A stretch of 64,000 nt of DNA, from contig NC_053042.1 in the NCBI RefSeq assembly GCF_003473485.1, positions 35,182,762 through 35,246,761 of the forward strand, written 5' to 3'. The position numbers and the translations under genes are program-made. Below the pieces are notes generated by a model. The model saw only the letters and a program-made list of their open reading frames with translations, did no database searches and had not been told where the DNA came from. Every line of letters begins with the position of its first letter. Within the stretch, counting starts at the first letter, position 1. This document shows positions 11,833 to 23,283 of this stretch, one piece after another. Source of the stretch: Medicago truncatula. Taxonomy: Eukaryota > Streptophyta > Magnoliopsida > Fabales > Fabaceae.

Positions 11833-14800
11833 ATGAGTTTACCAGAACAAAGGTCAACAGTTGAGGTAGGGATAGAAGAAAAAGAAGGAGGAGTGAGTGG
11901 TAAAGGAACATGGAAGCACGCTGCTTTCCATGTTGCTACTACAATTGCTACCCCTGCAGCTTATGCTCCTTTGCCTTTTGCTCTTGCTTCTCTCGGTTGG
12001 CCTCTTGGTTAGTTTTACTCCTTTCATTTCACTCTTCGGGTTTGACATAATACAATCCCACAAAACCAATTTGTTAAGTAAAAATTGTCTTTACTTATAA
12101 ATATTTATTCAGATCATCTCTCAATTGACGTGACACCTTTAATACACACCATCGTAAGTTGGTCTAACAAAACTACTAAAATTATAGCTGATTTAATCAA
12201 CCTTTTAATCATATATTATTAGCTTTTGAGGATGAGATACAAGAACCGTATTATTCATATTATATAGTTTACAATTTTTTCACGAATTACATGATTGTTG
12301 AATTATCTTTTTAGGGTCGATCTAATAAATTTTATTCGTAGGTGTGGTGTAAAACAAATTTTAATATATGAAGTCTTTTTAGTCTGTATTTAAGACCTTT
12401 TAATTTATAAAATTTAATGAAAATTGTTTTTTTTTTGGAAAGACTTAAAGTTAGAACTTTAATACCCTTACTTTTGAGCCGATCTTATATCCTTCTTTGA
12501 AGAAACATAAAACAGTTACTTCAATGATTACGCAATATATATGCATGTAAAACGATCAATGGAAATTTTTTATCAGTATTACTATACGGTGTATTTATGT
12601 TACATACTTACTTTCTTTGAGTGGTCTAAAATAGAATTGCATTGCTTTCTCGTTGATTATTTTCCTTTTGTTATCTACCTTATTTTTCTAGAGATAAATT
12701 TTACCAAGTTAACTTTAATAGTATTCTTTCGACCAAAAGAAAAAAACTTTAATAGTTTTCTTTCTCCCTCTCCAATAAGACAGCTTAGTTTTCGTTAGTT
12801 CTTCATTCCATTTTTTTTGGTAGATAGACGAAATAGCAAAACCATTATAAACTTACACACAAATGGAGGTATCGGGTTCGAACCTCGGTCATGACATCCA
12901 ACCTAACTATTTCAGCATTTTGGTAGTTGAGCCAGGACTTCTGGATTATTCCATTTTTTTCCTTAAGAAAGTGGTTTTGAATCAATTTATTTTTACTTCA
13001 ATTTAATTAAGTGATTTTTACATAGATTTTCTTTGTAAATGTGTCGTCTGAGTGTGTTGTTGTTTTATCCATTTTCATTTGATTTCCTGTCTTGTTGCGA
13101 TGTTCATTTGATTCATAATACGATAAAATTAACTCATTGTTGTTGGTATGTGGTATCCTTTAATATAAGGTACCTTATTTCCTCTAAAAGTGTCTTATTT
13201 TGTTTTATCAATGGAGCCAAATTTGTATGAATATAAATATGACGCAACGTTGTAGAGATCGTTCATTAACGGTGTATAAAACTCAAATTAGGTTCTTTAT
13301 AAAAGTCGATTGAAGATGCTCTAAGCGGTGTTCACATTTTAGTCGGTGCTTACAATTTATGCATAATATAGGATTGTTTGATTCTTTTGTCAATTTTTTC
13401 TTGGAGAAATTGTAAAAAAAAATTGATTGATTCATCTCCATATCAAGCAACCATGGTGAAGGTGAAATGCTTCTTTTAATGATTTCAGGTGTGAGTAGTT
13501 TGGTGAGTGCAACACTAGCCACTTGGTACTCTAGCATTTTGATCGCTTCACTGTGGAAATGGAATGGGGAGAAGCACCTTACCTATAGACATCTTGCACA
13601 CAGTATTTTTGGTTGGTAACATTTTTTACAAAAATAAAAATTAATTTATTTTTTTATCAGAGCCTGGTTTCGATCCAGGGACCTGTGGGTTATGGGCCCA
13701 CCACGCTTCCGCTGCGCCACTCTGATTTATATTAAAATTTTAACTTACATATAATATGTAGTTTCTCTTCAAATTGCATTCAATGGTCAACTGTTATATT
13801 TGCAACTTTGTGCTTGCTGCAGTTCGTATTCCATGATCATTGTAACATTCTTTTAATTTCTTGTCAATCATTCTTAAAGGATTCTGGGGGTATTGGTCTA
13901 TTGCCTTATTCCAGCAAATAGCTTCTCTAGGAAATAACATTGCTATCCAAATTGCTGCTGGTAGCAGCCTTAAGGTTATGCATTAAACCATATTTTATGG
14001 AATATGATAGAACAAATATTATACATGTTCCATTTTTCTTCCTTATAGAAATGTTTTATTTCCACTTTTTTTACAGGCAGTTTACAAGCATTATCATGCA
14101 GATGGAAAATTGAGCCTGCAACATTTTATTGTTTTCTTTGGAATCTTTGAACTGTTACTTTCTCAACTTCCTGATATCCACTCATTGAGATGGGTTAATG
14201 CATTGTGCACTTTTAGCACGATTGGATTTGCTGGTACAACCATCGGTGTTACCATATACAACGGTAAGCTCGCGATTGATCTTAACGTCTAATTGATTCT
14301 TCAGTCTTTGCCTAATTGATCAATGTCTAGGCACTTGATTGATTCATTTCATGCTGGTATTGTATTAAGTTTCTAATTTATGACCTATCTTAGGGAAGAA
14401 GATTGACAGAACATTGGTAAGTTATAGTTTGCAGGGTAGTTCTGCATCTAAATCCTTCAAAGCCTTCAATGCCCTTGGAACTATTGCCTTTTCATTTGGG
14501 GATGCTATGCTACCAGAAATACAGGTATCTAAATATTCTTTTGATACAACAATCTCCCAATTGTATGTGCATAGTAGTATATTTCTAAATTGTGGTTCAC
14601 ATAGCCAACCGGGAACACAATATAAAGATTTTAGAGGTCTGCACGTGACCACAATGGCATCGCAATTGCTGTGGCATGTGCCTGCATTTTATCGCAATAT
14701 CAAGGTTTGCAGCATAACCCAACTGCAATATCAAATAAAAGGAACAGAAAACACATAGCCGCATATAAAATTACAATTTATAACACCATATTCAGTTGGG

Positions 14801-16007
14801 TTTGGTATGACTCATTCGCTACTTGGACTATGACCGGGGGGTGTGGGGATGAAGTATCCTTTGGTACGATTCATGGTTATTCTTGTAAAATGGACCGTAA
14901 TATTTAAACACAAGTTGCAATTTGTAAACCCTAAGCTTGGATAATAGAAAGGTATTGTAGCTGCTATGTAGTTGGAGACCTAGGCATAATTGGTCGAACA
15001 CCGAGATCAAATCTCGCGTGTTCTTTGTGTGGTTTTTCCTATCTGTCTTCTTTTGAACCATAATTGTTGTTCTAACATATTCCTTTGTAGAATACAGTGA
15101 AAGAACCTGCAAAGAAGAATATGTATAAAAGCATATCAGCAGCATACACTGTGATAGTTTTGAGTTACTGGCAGTTGGCTTTCTGTGGATATTGGGCTTT
15201 TGGATCACAAGTCCAACCTTACATTTTAGCTTCTCTTTCCATTCCAGAATGGACTGTTGTTATGGCAAATTTATTTGCAGCTATTCAAATATGTGGATGC
15301 TTTCAGGTAAAGTCTCTTATACACTACAACACAATAGAGTATGATTCTGTTTGGAACTTCCTGTGGCCATTTTGTTCACCCTCTTTAAGGAATGTAAGAG
15401 AGTGTTCAATTGCATTAGCCTATATTTTTAATTATCACTTGTAGTGGTAGTATATTTACTAAGCTCAAGTGAAAAATGAACTATTGTTAATGATAAATTG
15501 TTCGGGAGAATCTGAGTAGAATAATCATTGACCAGAGTCCTTGGCTATTTCTTATACCAAACTATTATGGTTCAAATGCATTTACTAATGAGCTCCTTGC
15601 ATCATTATCAGATTTATTGCAGGCCAACGTATGCCTATTTTGAGGGAAGGATAGAATCCAGCAAATCAACTAGCAATTTTCCCCTAAAAAATCAACTGAC
15701 AAGACTTTTTTTAACTTCCATATACATGATTCTTGTTACTCTTATTGCTGCAGCTATGCCTTTTTTTGGGGATTTTGTGTCCATTTGTGGGGCAATTGGG
15801 TTTACTCCTTTGGACTTTGTGTTTCCTGCTTTAGCATACCTTAAAGCTGGAAACATATCAAAGAACTCAAAACTTGGCCTTTTGATGAAGCCATTAAATA
15901 TTTTATTAGCTACTTGGTTCTCAGTTGTTGCTATCTTGGGTTGCATTGGTGCAGTAAGGTCTATAGTGGAAGATATCAAGAACTACAAATTCTTCCATGA
16001 TATGTAA
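11833..16007 (+). CDS. GAT1: GABA transporter 1-like amino acid transporter (AAAP/AAP family)
   Basis: It predicts a multi-pass membrane carrier of the plant amino acid/auxin permease family; the closest relative I recall is Arabidopsis GAT1 (At1g08230), a proton-coupled GABA carrier of the plasma membrane. Exons: 11833-12007, 13489-13611, 13880-13974, 14077-14263, 14394-14524, 15091-15306, 15612-16007; total 1323 bases, 440 residues. Landmarks: GTWKHAAFHVATTIATPAAY at about residues 25-44, FALASLGWPLG, NNIAIQIAAGSSLKAVYKHY, LPDIHSLRWVNALCTFSTIG, GTIAFSFGDAMLPEIQ, SYWQLAFCGYWAFGS, IYCRPTYAYFEG and MPFFGDFVSICGAIGFTPLD. About ten hydrophobic segments are visible. The start is the first ATG of a polar leader. 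The exon 2 donor (g|gttggt at 13611) is weak, but it is the only one that keeps frame. Substrate assignment is by similarity only. Confidence 0.92.
12819..12947 (-). mobile_element. tRNA-derived SINE with 13-bp target duplication
   Basis: On the minus strand there is a box A-like TGGCTCAACTACC and a box B GGTTCGAACCC about 45 bases later, ending in an A-run. Flanks repeat attccattttttt (about 12805-12817 and 12948-12960). It sits in intron 1 of the transporter, antisense to it. Confidence 0.7.
13655..13726 (-). tRNA. tRNA-iMet: initiator tRNA-Met (CAT)
   Basis: Seventy-two bases form a full cloverleaf: acceptor stem ATCAGAG with CTCTGAT and discriminator A, anticodon stem GTGGG/CCCAC around a loop CCCATAA (anticodon CAT), and T arm CCTGG/CCAGG around the eukaryotic initiator loop ATCGAAA. 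The A1:T72 end pair is the initiator mark. Downstream on its strand are T-runs (from about 13651 and 13640) that can stop RNA polymerase III. It starts translation in the cytosol. It lies inside intron 2 of the transporter, on the opposite strand, and looks intact. Confidence 0.95.
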
Positions 16008-16009
16008 AA

Positions 16010-17201
16010 GAAATGTACACCAACATGATAATATGATACAGGTTGATATCTTGCAATTTTTGTTTCTTTCTTTTCTTATCTTTACATATAGAATTCACGT
16101 GTTTCCTATTTCTTATTTTCCTCAAGTTTAACTATAGTCTCAACTCTCAACTACTAACATTGTTTTTCTTCCTCTGGTATTATTGAAGGTAAATATCAAT
16201 GCAACCGTGATGTAATTAATGAAAAAGTTTAAAGTGCAAATAACGAATAATCATATGCTGTGCTTCTCATATATTTTTAGAGTATGTTGAATGGATTTGT
16301 TTACACCAAAATTTTAACATTTTAATGTGACTACAATGTCCTAGTTTTGAAAGATCGGTAAGTTGTAGAAAATATAAAATGCAACAGACAAAGACAAAAC
16401 ATATATACCGTCACATTCGATATATTTATTTTGATGTTTAAATAACACAATTAAAATATTTTACACACATATTAAATATAAAGACGAATTGATCAAGAAA
16501 AATCCAATTTAAAACTTGAATGAAACAATACTTAACACCTGTTTGGTATAACACTGAGACTTTGAAACGTGCATTTTTTAACTAAAGCTGCCGTGAAAGT
16601 AGGAAGTTGGAAAACCAAGCTTTTACTTTAACGAAATTTTTAGACGTGATTTTCAAAAAGAAAATGCCACCTCAAGCACTAGTTTAATCTAACTTTACTT
16701 ACCTTTTAGTGAAACTCATAACCATTTAAGTTATAAGAGTACAAACAAAAGTCAAGTTATTGGGAAGCCTCATCGTATATGACTTGTTCAATAAAGTTCC
16801 CACAATAGGAACTCGTTTTTAAATATAAACAAAATTAATTTTTTAAATTCATTTATTTAATAATGTATGTAGTCCATATTAACGAATTTTATTTATATTT
16901 AGAAGGAAGTAATACATTCAAAATAAAAAATAAAATCCAAGTCGGTTGCTCAATGGTCAAAGATGAAAATATCTAAGACTTGTTTCCACAAAGAAAGAAA
17001 ACAAAAAGTGCCAACAAACAATGGTAAAGTCAGCAAAGAATGAGTCACATGCTCAGTTACTGACATCACGTACCTACCAACTTCCAACTGCAAATATTCA
17101 CAAATTTGGGTTAGAATAGAGATTTGAGATTTTTCATAACAATCAAATCAATCTCTACAAATAGAAATAGAAATAGTTTTTGAATTGTGAATTTTGATGC
17201 A
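16010..17201. other. intergenic region, transporter 3' end to PRA1 promoter
   Basis: A decayed relative of the Stowaway-type repeat at 61939-62083 is at about 16805-16915 (atataaacaaaattaatttt ... aatgtatgtagtccatatt). No open frame is supported. The last 200 bases should hold the PRA1 promoter and leader. Confidence 0.45.
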
Positions 17202-17783
17202 ATGTCTTCCATTAATCCTACTCCAACTTACAACTCTCTCCCTTCAACCTCAACTTCTCCACGCGCCACCACACCTTCCAACTACCCCACGCGCCGCCCA
17301 TGGCAAAACTTCTTCTCTCCCCAATCCTTCACTCTCCCCCACTCCCTCTTCGAAACCACTCTCCGTATAAAACGCAACCTCAACCACTTCCGCATCAACT
17401 ACGCCATCATCATCCTCTTCATCCTCTTCCTCAGCCTCCTCTACCACCCTCTCTCCCTCATCGTCTTCCTCGTCGTCTTCGCCGTTTGGTTCTTGCTTTT
17501 CTTCTTCCGTGACCGCCCCGTCGTCCTCTTCCGTTTCACCATTGATGACCGCTTCCTCCTCGTCCTACTCTCCACCCTCACCATCGTCGCTCTTGTCTTC
17601 ACCGGCGTTTGGCTTAACGTCCTTGTGTCAGTGCTCGTCGGTTCTGCGGTGGTTGTTTTGCATGCGGCGTTTCGGAGTATTGATGATTTGTATTTAGATG
17701 AAGAAGAGATCTTTGATGGTGATTTGCTTTCAGTTGTTGGTGGTAGCTTCAATTCCAAGCGAACAGGGTACACTAGAATATAG
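17202..17783 (+). CDS. PRA1 family protein (prenylated Rab acceptor)
   Basis: PRA1 proteins sit in ER, Golgi and endosomal membranes and help load prenylated Rab GTPases during vesicle traffic. The gene is intronless, 193 residues, typical of plant PRA1. I chose the ATG at 17202 (MSSINPTPTYNS); an in-frame GTG at 17187 would add five residues but is not a likely start. A Ser/Thr/Pro-rich N-terminus leads to RPWQNFFSPQSF, then LRIKRNLNHFRINYA, two hydrophobic pairs (about residues 72-105 and 116-155) separated by FRDRPVVLFRFTIDDR, and HAAFRSIDDLYLDEEE near the end. The arrangement is the standard PRA1 hairpin topology. The coding sequence is rich in C (TC, CTC codons) compared with its AT-rich surroundings. 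Confidence 0.93.
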   Translation: MSSINPTPTYNSLPSTSTSPRATTPSNYPTRRPWQNFFSPQSFTLPHSLFETTLRIKRNLNHFRINYAIIILFILFLSLLYHPLSLIVFLVVFAVWFLLFFFRDRPVVLFRFTIDDRFLLVLLSTLTIVALVFTGVWLNVLVSVLVGSAVVVLHAAFRSIDDLYLDEEEIFDGDLLSVVGGSFNSKRTGYTRI

Positions 17784-18089
17784 TGCAGACTCAGACACGT
17801 CGACACTGATAATATAGTTAGTTACATTCTTTTTGTTTTTGTTTATCTCTTTCAATTGCAGTTTTCATATAATAATAATAATAATAGTGTTACTATGCTG
17901 TTAGTTTGTAAATTCTTGATTAGATTCAATGAGAAGCATTCATTTTGTATACATTGAGTTCCAGTTTTCTGTTTATCACTGTTATATCTTTTGATGTGTT
18001 TTTTCCTTTTGCTTTACAATAGGTTTGGTAAACATATATAAGATTTGTTTGTTAGATTTTGATTTAGTTAAAATGTAGATAGATTTTGG

Positions 18090-18218
18090 TTTGGGAGGTT
18101 GGATAACTCGTCTAGTTTGAGCTAAGAGAATATAAGTTGGAGGTCTTGGGTTCAAACCTGACGATTGAGTAAATATTAATCTAACAAACTAACTACTAAT
18201 ATTTGTCATTAAAAAAAT
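18090..18218 (+). mobile_element. SINE with 12-bp target duplication
   Basis: Box A-like TTTGAGCTAAGAG and box B-like GGGTTCAAACC occur about 45 bases apart, followed by an A-run (18211-18217). Identical flanks gatagattttgg are at 18078-18089 and 18219-18230. The length of 129 bases equals that of the SINE at 12819, but the sequence differs. Confidence 0.7.
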
Positions 18219-18334
18219 GATAGATTTTGGATTGGATTCTTGGAGGAGTTAGCCGTATTGGTTCGTCATTTGATGTGACTAGTTCATAAATTAGTGGCTG
18301 TAATGAGTATGGACTTGTTTGGATTGTGTTATTT

Positions 18335-18590
18335 GAGTTTTTTTATTGGTATTAGTACTTTTGAGACTGTTTGGAAACATTTATGAAAACAACTTATGAC
18401 ATGCTTATATGCTATTTTTGGCTTATTTTTATAAATTTGTCAAGGTAGCTTATGAAAACAACTTTTAACTTATGTGAAGAATGTTTTGATTTGATTTTAT
18501 CTTTTTTTTTATAGAAATATACATATATACTTAATTGACAAACACTTATGTTCGAAGCAAGTAACTAACTTGTTTATCCAAACATGACCC
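18335..18590. repeat. hAT-like MITE, family copy 1
   Basis: It contains gaaaacaacttatgacatgc, cttatttttataaatttg, ttgattttatctttttt and cacttatgttcg. The same ordered blocks recur at about 28860-29065 and 37965-38165. No coding capacity. Confidence 0.55.
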
Positions 18591-20878
18591 ATATTTATTT
18601 CAGTTTTCAACCTCATTGCCTCATCCATTGTTTTTTACCCTTTTTAGCGATCAATTTAAGATAGATTTTAATATCAATTTAGGAGCATACAATCCTTTCA
18701 AAAAAAAAAGAGCACACAATAAGAAATGTTCAGTGATGTTTGTTGGGATCAATGTCTTAGAGCAGAATGATGCTTATCAGGGGTAGCTTGGATTTTTTAG
18801 ATTTGATTATTTTGGATTAGTCTCACATGCGCTGTGCTTTGGAGGTGCATTGCATAGCCCTGTTTAGATTCCATGCAAGTGAAGTATTGAAACTTGGAAA
18901 TGTCATAAAATTGAAAGAAACTGAAAAGAGAATGCAAATTCCTCCTCATAATATTCAACTCCCTATATATCTTCAATTTTTAGATATCAATGATTTAGTA
19001 GTATCTCTATGTTTAATGGAAAATCATATGACGTAGTTTGTTCCACACTTGTATCCACTTTAGACTGTGGTTCTGTTTGGAAAACTGGATTATTCCACTT
19101 GAACACTGCCTGTACAGTCTGAAAAACAATCCATCATGTTGGAGACTTTAGAGATATAAAACTATATGCTTCCTCATACCTGATATAACCTTTCTTCTAA
19201 TTAAAAGCTAAACTCACCAGAAGATAAAGTATATTTCAAAATAATTATGGAAAAAGTGAAACAAGGATTGAGTTATTGTCCAATTGATTATGAAGTTTCT
19301 AATACAATTTTAAGAATCAGTTATTCCAAGCTTGTAGTTAAAGCACTTGAATGGTTTTGTATATCTTATCATCATTACAAATACCTCCTTAGAGATGTAT
19401 GTAGTAAGTTTTCTGTATCACTGATATATTACTAGATTCAGGGATGAAGAACTATCAAAAGATTAGATTTTATGTTCTTTTTCACTTGATCATCTGATGA
19501 TTTGATGGAGAGGTGCATATCTCTGAACTCTGAAGACATTGTACCAGGACATCCAAGCTTTCCTTGTTAAAAGGAGGACATCCAAGACTGAAACCTGACA
19601 GGTTTTCTTCAACAAAAAAAACTTCAGGTTAATCACATGCATAATTATGGTTAATTCAGTTGAGTATATGGTTCACTTTGAAATTAATGAAATTGTGGTT
19701 AATTATGTAGTTGAATTAACCATAATTATGACTGTGAATTGATTCAATCATCTACTTAACTGATTTAATCACATTTTTGAATGCGATTACTAGGGTAAAA
19801 AAAAATCGAAAACAAATTTTTAAATTTTTCAGCTCAAAGGAATAGCAAAAAGGCACAATCTCTCATGATTGGTCTTATTTGGCAAGTAGGTTTACGCTCA
19901 AGTGAGTAACCGGTAACATGACCTTGATCCATTCCATGACTTCCCTACACATTTAACCATGATAAGATTCATGAAAAAAAAATATATGAGATGAATTTCC
20001 AAAATTAATATAATCTAAACTTGCAATGTTTATATAGAGATCTTTGAAGCAATGCAAATAGAGAACTTTATATTTCAGGGAAATGGTGAAGCAATGCAAA
20101 TAGAGAACTTTAAATAGAGATATTTCAGAAAAATGGTGTAATGTTTGATTATTGAAGCAATGTAACCATTGTTATTCATGGATAAACTCTTCTAAAGAGG
20201 TGTTTCCCTTATCAAAGGACATAAATTTCTCTATAGATAGACACTTGAGGTAGGAAAAGAGACAAAAAGTCACATTCTTGTGAGCAAAATTATGTAAAAA
20301 ATAATACTAAATTATTTCTTCTTTTCTCTGGTGAACGCGAGTAATTGAGAGAATTTTATTTTATAAAGTATCAATTGATCGATAAGCTTGATATGAATGT
20401 TCAAGTCACGGCAATGATTCCAAAGTATCCTGAAGGGAACTCCCCAAGGTACTCTTTTGCATCCGTTTGACATAAATTGGTGGAGGTGAATCAAACCTAA
20501 AATTTAGCGTGTTTACACACGCTTTGAAATTTATGTGCAATCACCGTTATCTTCTTCTTTGTTCAAGTTTTACAGCATATTTCCCAACACAATATCTAAC
20601 AATCGTTAGGTTTTAATTTATGAGTTTATTTGTGGTTGCTTAATGGCTACAACTTTGATAAAGAGACGAACACTCATGCACTTATTTATTTTTAATACGG
20701 TGAAAGATACACATTTAATTTATATGAACATTTATATATGTATCAATGTGGTTGTGCTAATTTCCAATTTTGATTGTTTTGTGTGTGTGGCCTATAAATT
20801 ATTTGTCGTAATGTTGAACTGATTTACATATAAAACATTTGCAAATAAAAGAGTAAGATAGATAAACCAAAATTAGAC

Positions 20879-21022
20879 GGTGACAACTAGGGTACCCATA
20901 GAAAAATGGTGGATAATTTACCCCAACCAATAAACATTCACCTTTTTAGGTGGTATCCATAAACTATCTTGACCCCACCAATAAATTACCCACCATTTTT
21001 TAAAAGTAATCTAGAAAAAACC
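20879..21022. mobile_element. MULE-type MITE with 9-bp target duplication
   Basis: It starts ggtgacaactagggtaccca and ends tctagaaaaaacc; the imperfect inverted ends share aatggtgg(g/a)taattta. The 9-bp direct repeat aaattagac flanks it at 20870-20878 and 21023-21031, as expected of Mutator-type insertion. A longer relative in opposite orientation is at 42375-42558. Confidence 0.75.
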
Positions 21023-22639
21023 AAATTAGACTGATTTTATACGGCTTATTATATTACATTCATGTTCAGCAAAAATAATTGTGACGGTGAATTTCATCAA
21101 TGTTCTACGTTGGATATGGCCATTGAATTTTCAACATAAACACGTTGAATCAATAAATAAATATTGATCGTATGCATGCATGGTGTTAGACTCATAAATG
21201 CATGCTCTAAAAGTGACTATCTCATCGGTTTTTGAAGGAAAATGGTTCTACAATGTTGTATTCAATTGAGCTAAATACTCTTGAAAAGATAAAGGACCAG
21301 CCGAATAAGAACCAATATCACAAAAACAACTCTTTGAAGTTTGAGTTAGAAACTCCTTAAGGATGATATCTTGAAGGACACAAACAAGGGGGGGAGATGA
21401 CTGAGACGAAGAAGAAAGCCACTTTAATGTTTGACTTAGAAAATCCTCCAAAGAATGAGTGATCAAATGCTCTCCATCCTGAAATACATACAATAAAATG
21501 GTTCAAAAGATGAAGGAAATGATGGATTCCATAGCAAATTGGCTAATACCTTCACAACTGAGCTCCAAGAGAAATTGGATTTAGAAGTTTTCCCTTTATG
21601 ATAAATTTAAGATAAAAAAGTCAATTTCTAAAATATAGAGATGTTAAATGTACCATTTTCAAGATAAAATTTCTTTTTTGATTTTCTTACCAATTATCCT
21701 AAGAACACTTGTTAGCATTTTTCATAAAAGAAAACGAAGGATCATTAAGCTGATAAACTTAGTGATCATTAGGAAAGATAGTCACATGTAACAACTTACC
21801 TCGATAGGAGTAAGGATGCAATGTTTTGTCTCTATTGTCTAGCAAAGTAAAATAGGGGAAAGAGAACCTACTGGCAGGTAACTTTCAGCCATGGGTGGTT
21901 TGTCATATTGGAGATAAAGCCTGAAGTAGGAAAGTGTATCAAGAATCATGATTGATCATAAAGAGATGGTTGAATATGCTCAGTGAAATCTACCGATTTA
22001 TAGGCAAAGAAATGCAAGTAGTAGGTGTATAGTCTTCCGATGAAAGTATGTGTTTGTTTGGAAGAGATATTGTCATGAAGGAAGAAAATATAATGACACT
22101 TGGTTGGCCGGTGAAGGATCACGTAAGACGATTCGATTTTCAACTTTAAGGTGAAATGATGACAAGGTTCACATGCATCTCTAATAAATCACATCATCAC
22201 ATCTTGTTAGCCGATATTTGAAAACCAGTGATTATATTATTAGGCGAGGAAGCATCCTAGCCGAGGGAAGGTTAGGCGATGCTAGATTAGTCGAGCGAAG
22301 GAGTCGAGTTTGTCTCAATGTCACTAACTCAGTATGTGGGTCATCAAAGCCTTGGGATTGAGTCAAACCATAGTTGAACTCGGCAATGACGCGAGAAACT
22401 CATGTTCCGTGTTTACAACACCACTAACAACTTAGAGGAATGAGTGGGATGATACAATGTACACGGGGTTGTGCATCAATGATCTTGTCAATTGATTGCA
22501 ACGAGACGAGGAGATTGAAATTAGTTGAGCACATCCCGTCGCTGTAGGCCATATTGACTGGCTGATATACTTAGTTTTTGCTATAAATACTCATATCATT
22601 TAATGTAATTTAGACATGTTCAATCAATCAAACAAGTTT

Positions 22640-23283
22640 TTTTTTGCAATTATTTTTTTTAGCAAAAAGAGGGGCAAATGGTGAACCAACTGCAACACCC
22701 TGAAAGTATATAGATAAAAAGAAACAAAAGCAAAAGGAGAAGGGGGACATAGACCAAAACCTTCTCAAACAAGGAAAAAGCAAAAGAAGAAAAACAAAGC
22801 AAAAAAGAAATAAAAAGCAACCAAAAAATCAAGAGATAGGAAGGAAAGAACGAAATCACTAATAGAACTCAAGTCAATTCGAAGATATTCTCTTAGAACG
22901 AGTGTTATGAACCTGAAAACCTTTATGCATCTTCTTTTTCTTACTCTTAGACACCTCAATAAAAGACTCTTCCCTAGAAACAGAGCGGTTCTTCAAGTAG
23001 TTGATAGCTGCCTCTCTTTCTTCCTCATAAGTATAAACTCGAGGCTCACTTGCACAAGCATCATTGTCTTTCAAATATGGTCGCAAAATCTCCAATCCAA
23101 GCCATGAGCGATGTTAGGATTTAAAACATCTTTAGTAACCATGACATTGGAAGAACTCAAACCATACCAAGACGGGGGATCTTGAATATAATTCAAGTCT
23201 GTCACAGTGTCGCTCCAAGGACCAATTATGCGCATATCAGGAAGTTTGTTGCTCTGTTTGTCTTCACTTTGCTTTTCATTCAT
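22640..23283 (-). pseudogene. frameshifted open frame, possibly a non-LTR retrotransposon ORF1 remnant
   Basis: Two overlapping minus-strand frames join by one frameshift near 23090: MNEKQSEDKQSNKLPDMRII ... NPNIAHGLDW and then EILRPYLKDNDACASE ... SKSKKKKMHKGFQVHNTRSK. The basic run followed by HNTRSK resembles the end of the first reading frame or linker of plant L1 elements, but I am not sure. A T-run with a second T-rich tract lies at 22637-22660. A host gene cannot be excluded. Confidence 0.35.

Larger units (their letters stand above)
17784..22640. other. intergenic stretch with scattered MITEs and SINE, no supported gene
   Basis: It contains the SINE at 18090-18218, the hAT-like MITE at 18335-18590, a small inverted repeat at about 19645-19735 and the MULE-type MITE at 20879-21022. 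At about 22.2-22.64 kb an LTR-like stretch with a ctataaatactc TATA motif is followed by a T-run. No frame here has family support. Confidence 0.45.

Noticed and set aside
17187..17201. Upstream GTG extension of the PRA1 frame
   Set aside because: Plant nuclear genes rarely start at GTG; the ATG at 17202 gives the normal family N-terminus.
17250..17806. Long minus-strand and shifted frames across the PRA1 gene
   Set aside because: They arise from the CTC/TCC-rich codons of the real gene and have low-complexity composition.
22200..22640. LTR-like sequence with TATA motif
   Set aside because: No second LTR, primer site or target repeat found, so it was only mentioned within the intergenic entry.
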